From Ophiura sarsii (lineage: Eukaryota; Echinodermata; Ophiuroidea; Amphilepidida; Ophiuridae), in assembly GCA_035610835.1 (NCBI GenBank), contig CM069449.1:13039855-13103854 (forward strand): 64,000 bases of DNA, read 5' to 3'. Of this stretch, positions 1-12,120 are shown piece by piece (position 1 is the stretch's first letter; the number at the start of each line of letters is the position of its first letter). Below the pieces are notes generated by a model that did no database searches, was not told where the DNA came from, and worked only from the letters and a program-made list of their open reading frames with translations. Made by a program: the position numbers and the translations under genes.

Positions 1-195
1 ATCGTTACTGTTTTTGGCAGGTTTTCGGCCATTTTCGGAGTATTTCAAAACACCGTAACACAAGAATGCATTGACCGATTGTCATAATTCTTTTTGGAAA
101 ACTGACAAATACTTGACCAGAAAGTTAATTTTCGATGCCGCCAAGTCAAAGACTTTACGGGCTATTCGAAACCGATAGAATTCATGCAATTAGAT

Positions 196-345
196 AGTGC
201 CAACCCTAAACCGACAGTGCCATTCTCAAACTATAATGACAATCTCAACCGACAGTATCAATTTCGGTCGATATTTCCATTCTCAACCGACAGTGACGAT
301 CTCAACCGAAAGGATTCAATTTCAACCGACAGGATTCCAATTTTG
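196..345. repeat. Degenerate minisatellite of CTCAACCGACAGT words
   Basis: The phrase CTCAACCGACAG and close variants recur at irregular 20-40 bp spacing (about 245, 285, 310 and 333). Open frames across it follow from the repeat and an assembly gap, so I do not call it coding. It is cut short by the N gap that starts at 458. Confidence 0.5.
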
Positions 346-457
346 GATTCCACCCTGGCTACGCCACTCTCAGCAATAATGAACCCCTATAACATGTATA
401 AGCTTAGGAACAAACGAGCATGGCAGCCCGTTTCCTCAAAAAATCCCACCATTTCTG

Positions 458-557
458 NNNNNNNNNNNNNNNNNNNNNNNNNNNNNNNNNNNNNNNNNNN
501 NNNNNNNNNNNNNNNNNNNNNNNNNNNNNNNNNNNNNNNNNNNNNNNNNNNNNNNNN
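458..557. other. Assembly gap (100 N)
   Basis: Exactly 100 N, the conventional length for a gap of unknown size. Features should not be joined across it. Confidence 0.99.
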
Positions 558-859
558 CAGTAGCGTTTGCCACTCTGTTTACGTCTTCAAGAACGAGGTT
601 ATCTGCCAGCCATACGGTCAGCCATTGAAAACGGCTGATTGATGATAAGTCACTCATGATTGGTCGGTTTGGAGTCACGTGGCAGGGTTATTTCCTGTAA
701 TAACCAATGGAAAGTAATAAATGATTTTCAATTAGGGTCTCTTTTAATCTATGATGATAATTTGTATTTTGGTAAAAATATATCAGCTTCATGTCGCATT
801 TATTCATTGTAATGTTAAGAGAATAATTAATTTGGCTGTACTCAGATCCCTTCCCTTAC

Positions 860-2660
860 TATATACCGGGCTAGTGACTGGATTGAGCTAGTTAACGGAC
901 ATGCCGAATTTTGGGCCCATAGGTTTCTTTGAGTTCAAGAAATTACGTTTTAAATCACTTCACATTTTGTGATGTAAAATATAGATATTTTATAAGTTTG
1001 TGTCCACATAATTATACCCCCTAATCATTGAAAACTACCATATACAGTGGTAATATGGATAACACATCCCTCTGTAACCAACTAACATGCATCCATAATG
1101 ACACGATTGAAAAGTGCCGAATTTGGGCACGCAGTGATAATTACTTTTAGTTCACAAATTGTTCTTGTAATTATCATCGCGTTCTTTGATACTAAATTAC
1201 ATTTATTTACAAACTTCGTGTCGCATATATTTCTTGTACAATCAGTAGAAGCACATACGTCAACGTTATTTTGTAGCTAACCCCTTCCACAGTCGGGGGA
1301 ATCACGGGTCTACATAGGGTTAATAAATAATGCCGAATTTGGGCTCAAATCTTAAATTATTTCAGCCTTTCATAATTTAGATTTTTGTCTGTTTGTTTTG
1401 TTTGGTATGGTAACATGAAATACATATAGATTCAGTCATTTATAATAATCGGATTAGCTACAAAGGACCACGTTCATCGATTATATTTGTAGAATGCGCC
1501 CCACCCCCTATCTATAACACACTTACAAGCGTATAAGAAAAAATGCCGAATTTGGACACAGCTCAATGTCATTTCAGAATACCATCTTTTGTTCATTAAT
1601 TCGTATATATTATTTGAATTTTGTTGATCTCTGATCTAGAATAAATTATGGAATAAAGCAAATTCATCATTGTCTATAAATTCCTTATTTCTTATGGGAA
1701 CATACCCCCCTCCCCCCCTCCTCTCTCTCTCTCTCTCTCTCTCACCCGCCCCCATCATACCTACAGAAGGATGAGAATTACATTACGAATAAAAAGCCGA
1801 ATTTTGGCATAGATATGAGTCATAACATCTTTTCTTTTCTTTTTTAGGTAATGATTATTTTATGGATATGAAATGATTAAGAATATAAAAACTGCATTTA
1901 TTTCTTATCATATATAAAGAGGACATGTTCCTTGTTGTTATAAAATAACATCCCAACCACCTAATACACATGGAGAATGACCGAATTGAATCAATGGATA
2001 AAATGCCGAATTTGGGCGCAGATCTTAACAATTTCACTACACTATTTTGTTTGAGATATATTTTTTAATTTAGCTATTAAATAAAGATTTATTATTTATA
2101 CTTTTATGTTTGACATCTTTCTAATTAAGTAAGCTGGCCATAGATATATTAAACCAAAGGGTAGTAAATATACCATCACCGCACTTAAGGAATAGCAGGT
2201 TAGAACGATTATAAACATGCCGAATTTGGGCACACACATTATTATTATATTTACAGTTTGAGTTTGAGAAAATGGTTTGTATTTGCGGCTTATAAAATGG
2301 AATAAAATGAAAAAAGATTACAATTATCTGCCATTTATATCCTCAAATAAAGTAAAAGTAACGTATTTCACCGTACTAGTAGTTCCATACCCCGTCATAC
2401 TACAAGTAAGGCATGCCTAAAATGATAAACAGATTTTGCCGAATTTCGGCTGCAGTCTTGCTGTCAATTGTTCGATGTGGAACAGCGCCGCGCACGACAA
2501 AATAGAAATTATTTTAATTTATTCTGACTTGACACCAGCTACGTCACGATACGGCTTATGCTATAAATGATATATTTATAGTAATATCATGGGTTGTATA
2601 GGGTATATCCCACGCAATAACCTCTGCAACACATATACAAAGTGCCGTTTGTCAGTATCA
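860..2660 (+). repeat. Phased ~214-bp degenerate array with conserved near-palindromic core
   Basis: A core GCCGAATTTGGGC (variants GCCGAATTTTGGC, GCCGAATTTCGGC) starts at 903, 1116, 1332, 1545, 1796, 2005, 2219 and 2438, with a decayed copy near 2644. Spacings are 213, 216, 213, 251, 209, 214, 219 and 206; the 251-bp unit contains a CT microsatellite. Sequence between cores is strongly diverged. Weak shared words remain (CAGATCTTAA and ATTTTGTTTGA after the core, GATAAAAAT before it), so these look like old tandem copies. The core is close to palindromic and, as CCGAATTTGG, resembles a CArG box with one mismatch. A reverse-strand copy lies at 3115-3127 and a decayed one at 3313. Function is unknown. 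Confidence 0.7.
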
Positions 2661-3544
2661 TAATTGTCTTAGAAACCGCCGTTTTATTCTGCGTCGGCGA
2701 CTGACTTTAAACGCTTGTTTTGGAAACCCAAGCCAAATAAATTACTAGCGGAACAAATAGTACATGTAATAACAAAGAGTAAAGTCCATTGTTGCCATTC
2801 AACAAGGTCTGTGTTTGCAAACGAACCAGCCTTTACGATCCTAATGACCCCTAAGCCGCACTAAGACCCCGGTAGCTACACCGCTCCAAAACGCGTTGAC
2901 GAAAAACGACCGTCATTTTGGGATTTCGATTGTCGCACGCGAATATTGAACGGTACCAACCAAATTAATGGCATTCTTTTGGCATGTAATCATGCATGCA
3001 AACCCACGCCACGCTACCAGTGAATATACAACGATATTAACTGGTTAAAACACGCATGGGGCCCTATGGTATACGGTGTGTTACACCCACTACTTGAAAT
3101 GGCGCGTTGTTTGTGCCCAAATTCGGCAAAATGGCTTTGTCGTGAGAACATGATTTTACAACGAAACAAATATATATTTTTTGTATTGTAATTTTGCCAA
3201 GATATCATATAAATGTTGCATATATATCTCGCATTTACTGTACCGACAATAGCAGACTGTATAGACTCGACAGATGGCCCCTTAACCATTACTAACATGC
3301 CCTAACATTTGTGCCGTTTTTGGAGCAAATCGTTGTCGACAAAAAATGACATAACTATATATTATGTCCCACGAAAGTAAATGAAAATGAAAATATCAAA
3401 TTAATCTGATCAAAAGCATTAAACCTTGTTGATATAAATTGCTTGTTTTAGGCATATAAAGTATTAGCCATGTATAATACCTAGTCATATATCAATAGAC
3501 AATAGAGGCACGTGGATAATTTCCCGCCATCAGACCATGGAGAT

Positions 3545-4015
3545 GAGTACAATTTTGGCGCAAAAATTTGCCCGCCAGCGTCCTCGACAACAACAATATT
3601 CGACACACAACGAACTTGCTTACGAAAATATGTAAGGTCACTTAAGGGGGCGGGTACTGCCAGCTGTGTATAATATATGTTAATGACGTCTGCTTGATGC
3701 TAGCAGAGAAAATGGCGCAAAAATATACCAGCTACCCCGGGCAGCTAACACTCCTACTGATATTATACCGGCAGGGTGACGAACGTAAAAAGACTATGCC
3801 GAAACATCGTTATATTTGTAAAAAACTTGTCATCAAAAAATTATCTTAAATGTGAAGTCTATAAGAGAAAAGGAAAAAGCTTTCCCGCGTTATTTAGAGT
3901 AATGCGTTGTGCAAATGTACATTGTATAGGTTAACATGCACATAACGTCCCTTTAAATTTGACGTCAGCAAATATCGAGACTTACCCCTGTTAAAAAGGC
4001 GCCAAAATTACAACA
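3545..4015. promoter_or_regulatory. Cluster of E2F-like GGCGC motifs
   Basis: TTTTGGCGCAAAAA near 3552, ATGGCGCAAAAAT near 3713 and AGGCGCCAAAATT near 3999 match the E2F-type word TTTGGCGC in one or other orientation. No promoter, first exon or CpG island is recognisable next to them. They could equally be decayed relatives of the GCCGAATTTGGGC core upstream. Confidence 0.25.
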
Positions 4016-4610
4016 CTCCGCTCACTGGTAGCCGAACTATTTCCTTAATTTAAAGTTGATTCCAAAAATGAAAATTGTCATTCTTTTTGGCAAAATTGAT
4101 GTTCCTGCGCGACTGGTTACACGAAGCAATGGGCTTACGTCCAGAGAATATAAGCATAGATATATTATGCTGAGTGACGATAATGCAGATGGTAATTGAT
4201 TCAGTGACGATGTATGCCGGTGGTGGCGACAGCGTATGCGCAGATCGCCGTCGTCGTCATTGCCAATGCGGCGATGGATGACGAAAAAAAGTTTAAGAAA
4301 CAAGGATAAGCCGCTTTGGTTCTAAAGCTGTTTTAGACTTGCAAAAGTTGTAAGATATAAGATATTTAAATGCACGCGCCTTCAATGATGTAGGCTATCA
4401 TGATACACTATGCCGAGGCCGATATAAATAAAGAAACGAATACCTATCGATTACATGCATACATAATGACTTTTCGCTTGAATTTATTGAATTATGCCTT
4501 TCCATAAGAAGAGGTTAACAAAAATGTTTTAGAAGAAAAATGAGCTAAATTCTTTGATTTATTTTGAATTCTTATTGTGAATCAAAGACAATTTCTTAAT
4601 TCTATGTTAA

Positions 4611-4847
4611 CACTTTCCACGCGGCAGGCAGCTGCAGACGACTCCAAAATTTCACAAAATGTTTAAAAATGTCAAAATTATTGAATTTCATTAACATATT
4701 CAGAATCACCATGAGAAATGCATTGACATAAGTACAAACATGCCTAGTATTGGGTCAGTTATCCTTGAGATAGACCTTGAAAGTTGGGAAAGGTTTCTGA
4801 AAAAATATGTTTTGTGTATGGTACAAATAATAGCCGCGTGGAAAGTG
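4611..4847. mobile_element. MITE, TTAA target site, TIR CACTTTCCACGCGG
   Basis: This 237-bp element is bounded by perfect inverted CACTTTCCACGCGG and flanked by TTAA on both sides (4607-4610, 4848-4851). TTAA duplication is typical of piggyBac and Kolobok-type elements. It has no coding capacity. A second, inverted copy lies at 8879-9117 and shares the internal words. Confidence 0.85.
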
Positions 4848-4851
4848 TTAA

Positions 4852-6353
4852 TAAGAGTAGGCCTAAGCATTATGAATACCTAATTAGGATAAATTATCAC
4901 ATTTAAGACTGAGTGGCGTGTAACTTCAGTGCGTGCGTCGCCGAGCGAGTCGCCGAAAAGTGTCAAAGCATTTGAAAAAGGTGACAGTTTTATTCACAGT
5001 TTTATTTTGATGCATGTTGATGAAATGCCAATATATTATGTAGACTTTCAATTACCACACAACATCTTTAGCGGTATAAACAATGTATACATGCATAGGC
5101 CTAGGAATCACAGTGATTCATCGCCGAAGGTGTGAAATGGTGTAAAGTTTCAAAAACGATAGAAGATAATAAAGCGATCTTCACTTTAATTTACAGTTAA
5201 AAAAATATAAAACAGGTCTCGATTACATGCTTTACGATGTCATAAGGGTATAATATCATAATAAGTAGACCCTATCTTTCTATCTATTGACCACCGGTGG
5301 ACACCCTAAACAGCGGTAGGCTTCAAACTTTGTCAATTGTTGTGCATCATGTTGTGCATTGGGGTGTGTGCATCAACTTTGCCGACACGTGGTGGGTGAC
5401 ATAGTTTCAAAAATAAGATGACACGTTAACACTTTGTTTTAAAGTTTTAAAGACATTTAAGAGTATAATATACAAAGTTTTATATACAGCATATGGTATG
5501 TTGCTGGGTCTAAAGTGACATCTACTTACTGATGATTAAGGCGGGATATATATAGTTGCATTGTGGTCGCCGCGTCGCGGTGCCGGGATTTGACGCTGCC
5601 TGGGAAAAACAAGTTGACGGTCAGGTAGTTTCCAAATTGATTCAAAACAAATCATGGCATAACTGAATTTACAAATGCATGTACATGGCTCCATACACTA
5701 ACGTGTGATGTACAATAACGGAACTGTATGCCTATGTAAAGGGTGGTCCGGTGGTGATCATTGATTTCATGCATAATTAATAAATGTATTGTATAACTTG
5801 AAATGTAATGATTGCGTTTATAATCGAAATATTATCAGAACATCGAATGTTGCTCGACATAAGAAATCATCTGGGTTTTTTATAAACTTCAAATAATAAT
5901 AATAGAAAATATGAAGTTCATTTAGATTTTGATAAGATTTAAGATCCCGACCCTTATTTAGTTACCCGGGACCCTGTTACAGTACTTGCTGTATCATGAC
6001 TCCGACACTCACGCAAGCAAAGAGGGCAGCATTTGTTGTTGAAGTAGCACGCCCTCACTTGTCAAATCAATTGATTTTGAGTGTTATTAAAATATTGTAA
6101 GCTCAACCGAACCGTGAAAAAAAGTTGTTCCACAACATTTTTTAACTTAACTTCTATGAATACAAGTCCAGCCATACTTGAAGTGTTAGGTCTACACTTT
6201 ATTTTTCAAAATATATAAGGGTTGTCCAAACAATCAAAGCATAAGAGTTTTGAAGACTATTCAAATGTTATCTACTGAAGATAGCAATTTCTTTGATCTC
6301 ATGGAATCATTGTAAAACACTACATAAAAGGCCCTAAATGCCTAGATCTAATT
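4852..6353. other. AT-rich stretch with no recognised gene
   Basis: I see no gene, exon pair or RNA gene. A 50-bp segment at 6262-6315 (containing ATAGCAATTTCTTTGATCTC) recurs at 8194-8245, so at least part is dispersed repeat. Confidence 0.5.
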
Positions 6354-6376
6354 ACGGGACGCACTATTAGATACTC

Positions 6377-6407
<31 letters not shown>

Positions 6408-6731
6408 TGGAAGTTTTCATTAAAAAAACTTTGCCCACTACCAGGAAAAACAACAACTTTGCCCACGAACCTGAAAAGAAGAAAAAAAGAGTTGACCCAC
6501 TGCTGAGTAAAAAAAAAAAATCTGACTCACCCAACTTAATGTAAAGAAATACAGTAAAACCTTTAAAAAAAACCTTTGCCGCCTTTGCAAAAAGAAAAAG
6601 AAGAAAAAAAACCGCCAAAATTATTTTTTGCGGACTTAGGTGGCAAAAAAGAAAATCCGCCCGACCCCAACTTCCATGACCCCAACTTCCATGCCCCCCC
6701 CCCCCTCAAAACCAAATGGTGCGTCCCTAAG
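6354..6731. mobile_element. Probable MITE with GGGACGCAC ends and internal poly-G/poly-C
   Basis: The ends are imperfect inverted copies: GGGACGCACTATTAGAT on the left, and the complement of ATGGTGCGTCCCT on the right. Just inside them are a 28-nt G tract (6378-6405) and a matching C tract (about 6694-6705). No clear target duplication is visible. The interior is purine-rich on the plus strand; open frames there are compositional. Confidence 0.5.
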
Positions 6732-6734
6732 TGA

Positions 6735-8870
6735 CCCATTACGTTTCAAGTTGTATCACGTGCATAACATGTTGAATATGCAAATATATTTATCAGTCGC
6801 GTGATAGCTATGTTATTAATACCAGACTGTTACTAAATGAAGTCTATTTTTCCTAAAATTGATATTAAGGTAATGAATTTAAAAGTTTGTTTTCAAAATA
6901 ATATATTTGCTTAAAGAAATCAGTGCCGCCAAGTACCGACCGAATTTATTGGTATCTGAAATAACACTGGACTGCAATTTTATTATCATTTAATATTTAA
7001 GTGAAAGCGTTCTAAGGGTATAGTAGAAATGACTGTAAAAGATTATATGCAGTTAATAATGAGATATTAATTTTGACAATAAATTGTATTCAGATTCAGA
7101 ATACACCTCTTAGAATATTTTAAACACATTGATTGTTGTTGGCGGTATTTTAAAAATGTTTAAAAATAGATACTTGTTTCGAGTTTTAAATTGTTTAGTG
7201 ATAAAGAGCTGGTGAATAAAAATCATAACCATGATGTGCAATAACAGAAAAGGTATTTAAAAGGGGAAATTGAGTGTGAGATTTGACTGTTTTTCCTTAT
7301 TAAAGTCTGTAAAACAACACTGGGTTACATTGATAAGATTAAAGTCGTAACCTTCCTCAATCATGCATTGTGAGCGTATTTTAAACAGGAGTAACATGAT
7401 ATAAAATTAATGACAAGAACGACAAGGGCTATTTATAGATGGTGTGACCGGTGACGTCATGTATTTACAAATGGGACACCCTCTGTTGATTCCCTCCAGG
7501 CAGAATATACAGTAAAGTTAATGAAGACAACATGAAATTTCTTTCTAATGAATTGTAAAACTCATTTATTTTTAATTTTTTTTGTGAAATGCGATAGCTT
7601 ATAGCATTCCTAAGCAAGTTTAAAGACAGTTTTGATAACAATATGCTGTGACACCACAATCTAGTTAGAAAACCTGATCTGGCCTATGTAAACTATAGGA
7701 ACTCTTGCCCGGTGTGTTTTGTCTCAAATCAACAGAGGGCGTCCTAAATGTAAACAACGGTCACCTCATCTATATAATTCGGATGGAGTTGCAGGATGAA
7801 TGGACGCCGACGACAATAATTTTAACTTTAGCATTTTATGGTGTTACAAATTGCAATACAAATAATTGAATGCCTAAATATGGTAAATATTCCAAATGCC
7901 TACAATTTCTATAAATGATACGATTGAATGACTACCGAGTACGCAAATCAAATTGTTTGATTATGCCAATTTTGGTGGATTTAAATCCACATTATCATTA
8001 TCATAAAATAAGTTTTAGATAAACACGGTCCACGTGGAAAAATAGATAAGGAACTTATTCCGAATTTACATATTCCAATTGAGTTCAAAGTTGTTAACGG
8101 TTTACTGCAATAAGTTAAAATGATTAAAAGTCAAGTCAAAATAAATTGTTTGGTTGGCAAGCCTAATAATTATCACAAGCTTGTAGACTAATGCAAATGC
8201 TATCTACTAAATATAGCAATTTCTTTGATCTCATTGAATCCTCGTATTACTGTATCAAAAAACCAAAAAACTGGCGAACATAAAAATAACTAAAATTAAA
8301 TAAACATGGTGAAAAATATACTATTTTAGTTCAGATTTTCAAATTATGTTTCAAATACAAAGGAGAACATTAGTGTCATAAGTTCACTTGAAGATGCAAT
8401 TAATACTCAAAATCAAAACACATGCTTTAATTCCCTACATCCAAAACTTTCCAAAGAATATTCACAGGCCGGATTATGTAAACTTTTAATCATGTATCAT
8501 TCGAAAGTGACCTACAATCGGTAGGCATCACCAAACTAAATAGCTTAAAATGGTTCTGTATTACAAATTTGCATGAGCATTTCTTGCGCGGGTACCAATT
8601 TCAAATTTTCTGTCGGAACACATTATACTTTATCAAATTTTAGTTCCTGACATTGTTTTCTTCAGAAGATAACAATTTGCTTTATATTAACATTTGCGAA
8701 ACCAATCCTTAATTTGTTTTTATGTAGCCTAAGTCCTAAAATGTGATGAAGCCTACATATTATAGGAAAAGAATAAAATCTCGAAATAATGTTATTGTGA
8801 ATGTAATGTTAATGATATATTTTCATGAGTAGGAAGATAAGGCCAATAAAAAAGATCTGTCTCACATTCA
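6735..8870. other. AT-rich stretch with no recognised gene
   Basis: Nothing here is supported as coding or as a structured RNA. The only repeat seen is the 50-bp word at 8194-8245, shared with 6262-6315. Confidence 0.5.
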
Positions 8871-8878
8871 GATCTTAA

Positions 8879-9117
8879 CACTTTCCACGCGGCTATTGGT
8901 TTTAGCATTATACAAAACAGATTTTTCAGAAACCTTTCCGAACTTTCAAAGTCTCTCTCAAGAATCACTGAACCAATTATACTAGGCATGTTTGTACTTA
9001 GTTTAATGCATTTCTCTCGGTGATTCCAAGTATGGTGATATATAGAATGTTGACATTTTTCAAACATTTTGTGAAATTTTGGAATGTCGTCTGCAGCCGC
9101 ATGCCGCGTGGAAAGTG
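8879..9117. mobile_element. MITE, second copy of the CACTTTCCACGCGG family (inverted)
   Basis: Flanked by TTAA at 8875-8878 and 9118-9121, with the same 14-bp TIR as the element at 4611. The interior matches that element in reverse orientation (for example the words around ACTAGGCATGTTTGTACTTA). At 239 bp it is nearly the same length. The 164-codon minus-strand frame covering it is incidental. Confidence 0.85.
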
Positions 9118-9465
9118 TTAAGTATGTGACATCAGTTTTGCTGTATAATCCTAAGCGATGAGCCCAATTTTTTGCTTTAAAAAAAAAAAAAATTATAGTT
9201 ATCCGGGGGAAATGAAAATCAATTGGCTCTGAAATGGCAATAAAAAGGGCAACAATTTGGCCAAAACCACAATAAAAAAGAAACATTTAGCATAGATTTT
9301 TTTGGTAAATAAAGAAAAGCATTTTGCAAAGCTATTTTGTCAAATCCTTAAAATTCAACGAGGGTATAGAGGCGATTTGAATGGAACATTACGAGAGTGC
9401 TTGAAGGGCTGTTGGTTTGGAGATTGCATACAACGACAACATCTTGATCTAATTAGTACCCCAAT

Positions 9466-9751
9466 CAGGGGCGGACTGGGACCTGAAAGCGGCCGTGGCA
9501 AAATTATTAAAGCGGCCCTTTTTGACCATGTCAGGCAGAAGTATGTCGTCCCAGTAGTAAATTTTCGTAAAAGGTTGCCCCAATTTTTTCCCCCAGTCAG
9601 TCACCTCGTGAATTTCACGTAAGTGGGGGGTGGGGGGGGGGGGGGGGGGGGGGGCACGGTCACCAAATTTGAGTAACCGGCCCTGAGAGGCCCAAAACCA
9701 AGCGGCCCATGTGGCGATCGCCACAACGCCACAGTGGCCAGTCCGCCCCTG
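9466..9751. mobile_element. hAT-type MITE with 8-bp target duplication
   Basis: The ends are perfect inverted CAGGGGCGGACTGG, flanked by ACCCCAAT at 9458-9465 and 9752-9759. A CAGGGG start and an 8-bp duplication are characteristic of hAT elements. It is 286 bp, non-coding, and contains a 23-nt G tract (9632-9654). Confidence 0.9.
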
Positions 9752-10116
9752 ACCCCAATCTAATAACTCCACTGTATTTATGAACAATTGCATTACTTAG
9801 AAAATGTGTAAATGATTTAATTCTATGTTTTATTTCGATGTACACATTTTGCAATCTGGTATACAATTAGGGTTAGCACAGGACATAATGTCGCTCAACG
9901 CCTATGCTAGGAAGTGTTACTTTATGCATGTTCAGGGGCAAGTTCAGAGCACTTACAATGTTTTGATAGATCTGTTTTGGACCCAACACTGTTTAGAGCA
10001 GCCCAAAGGGTATACATAGGATTGAAATATTACTTCATTCGTGCTGAAGGGCCATATCGAGATGCGAGGTTTTGACAGAACAGTGATAATATTAAATTAA
10101 TACATCTATAACTTAA

Positions 10117-10487
10117 AGGCATATTATGTGATCTTTTCCAGAGAGCGCCCTCTATTCATGATTTTTTTTAGAAAGTAGATTTTCTTGCAGATTTACATTT
10201 CCGATCATAAATCATACATACATTCCAAGTTACAGAGCGATACGATTCCTAATTACCTCAAAATCATGGTTTTAGAGTGAATTTAGAGTGAAAAATATAA
10301 ACTGTCGGAATCCCGACAGTTTATTTTCATGACTCTAAAACCATGATTTTGAAGTAATTAAGAATCGTATCGCCCTGTAACTTGGAATGTATGTATGATT
10401 TATGATCAGAAATGTAAATCTGCAAGAAAATCTGCTCTTTTTTTTCGATGTTGAGGGCGTTCCCTGGAAAGATCCCATAATATACCT
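10117..10487. mobile_element. Foldback MITE with ~180-bp arms, TTAA target
   Basis: The two halves are inverted copies that meet near 10300-10325, so the strand folds into one long hairpin. The ends read AGGCATATTATG and its complement, flanked by TTAA (10113-10116, 10488-10491). A short related fragment occurs at 38170-38235. Confidence 0.85.
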
Positions 10488-10491
10488 TTAA

Positions 10492-11672
10492 GGTAGCCTG
10501 TATAATAGCACCCACCTGATCTACTTGATTGCAGACTGAGCTGGAAACGGTATATTTCTAGATCCTTGAAAGTTTATCTACATCAGGATTCGTTATAGAA
10601 AATCAGTATATTCTCGTGAATAACTAACTCGAGCAAGCCTTGAGCATCGAATACGACGTTACATGGAAGTTCAGACGTAAACCTTGAATAAATTCGGAAA
10701 GCGTTCGTTGGGTTTTTTATATCATTTTGGGGTGTGTCGAAATTGTTGGAAATTTAAGTGACACGTTGACTGACACATGTCAAATTAAAAAGGATTATAT
10801 TAGATAAGAATAATTGACAAGATATAGATGTCAAAGCCAGCCATTTAGTTTACAAAAAAATGACATAATTGACAATTATGATGAAAGACGTGTTTTTAAA
10901 TCTAAATTGGAATGTGATTTATTTTAGACTAAGCCTATCCGATTCAACAGTTACAAGTAAACCGCTTAAACATTAAATATTAATGTAGTTTATGTCTAAA
11001 ATTAATGTCTGCGATCGTACTTCAGGTTGGCTATATTAAAGTCCAACATTCCTGAATCTAGATAAATTGAGTAGTGTCGCGCGCTGTTTGACAAAGTATT
11101 ACGGCAATCGAAATAGCGCCCTCTTATTTCAAGCGTCGCAGAGACGGCGTCAGACATGATCACATAAATCGATTGAAATAAATTTGAGACTATAATACGC
11201 TACTGTATTATTTCAGTCAACATGTGTGACGTGTTCTACCAAAACCAGACACAATTGGGCAAGATATCAAAATTGAGTTAGTAATTGATTATTAAACTAG
11301 AGATCTTCAGCTTTACAGTGGTACCTCTACTTTTTTAATCGGACTTCCCAAAGCGGAGTTAACTGATTTTCAAGTTCGTCTTTTATGGTCTTTATGAAAA
11401 CACCAAACTGAGATATCGCCCTTTAAAGTTACTAGAACTAGGCTTTTTACTAGAACTAGGCTTTTTTAAATCACTAAAACATACATTAAGGATGATTTTT
11501 TAATCTGAATCTTTCACAATATTGTTAGTGTGAAGATACTAAGGAAAATGCATACTGGCCGTATTTTCTACCCAATGGTAAATATTTTCTTGAAGTACAC
11601 ATCCATGAAAAAATATTTACCCTTGATCATATAACAGAAACTGCTTGAAAGTATGGAATATCCACATTATAG
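10492..11672. other. No recognised feature
   Basis: AT-rich sequence. I see no exon with matching splice sites, no RNA gene and no clear mobile element ends. Confidence 0.4.
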
Positions 11673-11673
11673 A

Positions 11674-12032
11674 AGGTAGATGACCCGATCACATTCCGAT
11701 TTTCAACTTGATGTTTTCTATTCTACATGAAAGGTCATCCTTAAAAAAGTCGTGTTCCAAAGTTTGAGTTGCATAGCTCTAATGGTTCTTATTTTAGACG
11801 CACAAGATGCTGTGAACTGTACCCATATCCATTGAGTAGTACACAAACTATATCGGTGGTTACCACCATTCGCGGTAATTCGACGTTATTTCATCGATTT
11901 CTCCGTAATTATACAGATTTAGGCCGTCAAATTTCAGTATGATGATGAGAAAAATACGAGCTTTCATATGATATGAAAATCTCCGTATGTTTGAAATAAT
12001 TCTGTGTTACGAAAATGTGATCGGGTCATCTA
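11674..12032. mobile_element. MITE, AGGTAGATGACCCGATCACA family
   Basis: Starts AGGTAGATGACCCGATCACA and ends with the inverted TGTGATCGGGTCATCT. The right tip runs into an ATA microsatellite, so no target duplication remains. It is nearly identical to the element at 21390-21740. Confidence 0.75.
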
Positions 12033-12051
12033 ATAATAATAATAATAATAT

Positions 12052-12120
12052 AACGTATTTATAAAGCGCAACATGTATAAAAACCTCAGAGCGCTGTACA
12101 CAAAAATACACATAAAAGAA
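12052..12120. repeat. Dispersed repeat fragment (TTTATAAAGCGC...AGCGCTGTAC)
   Basis: TTTATAAAGCGC, then a gap, then AGCGCTGTACA. The same pair of words recurs at 56621-56665, and similar segments are common in aquatic animal genomes. Superfamily not determined. Confidence 0.45.

Noticed and set aside
184..642. 152-codon ORF
   Set aside because: Spans the N gap and a minisatellite; a third of its residues are undefined.
8792..9286. 164-codon minus-strand ORF
   Set aside because: Covers a TTAA MITE from end to end; no domain.
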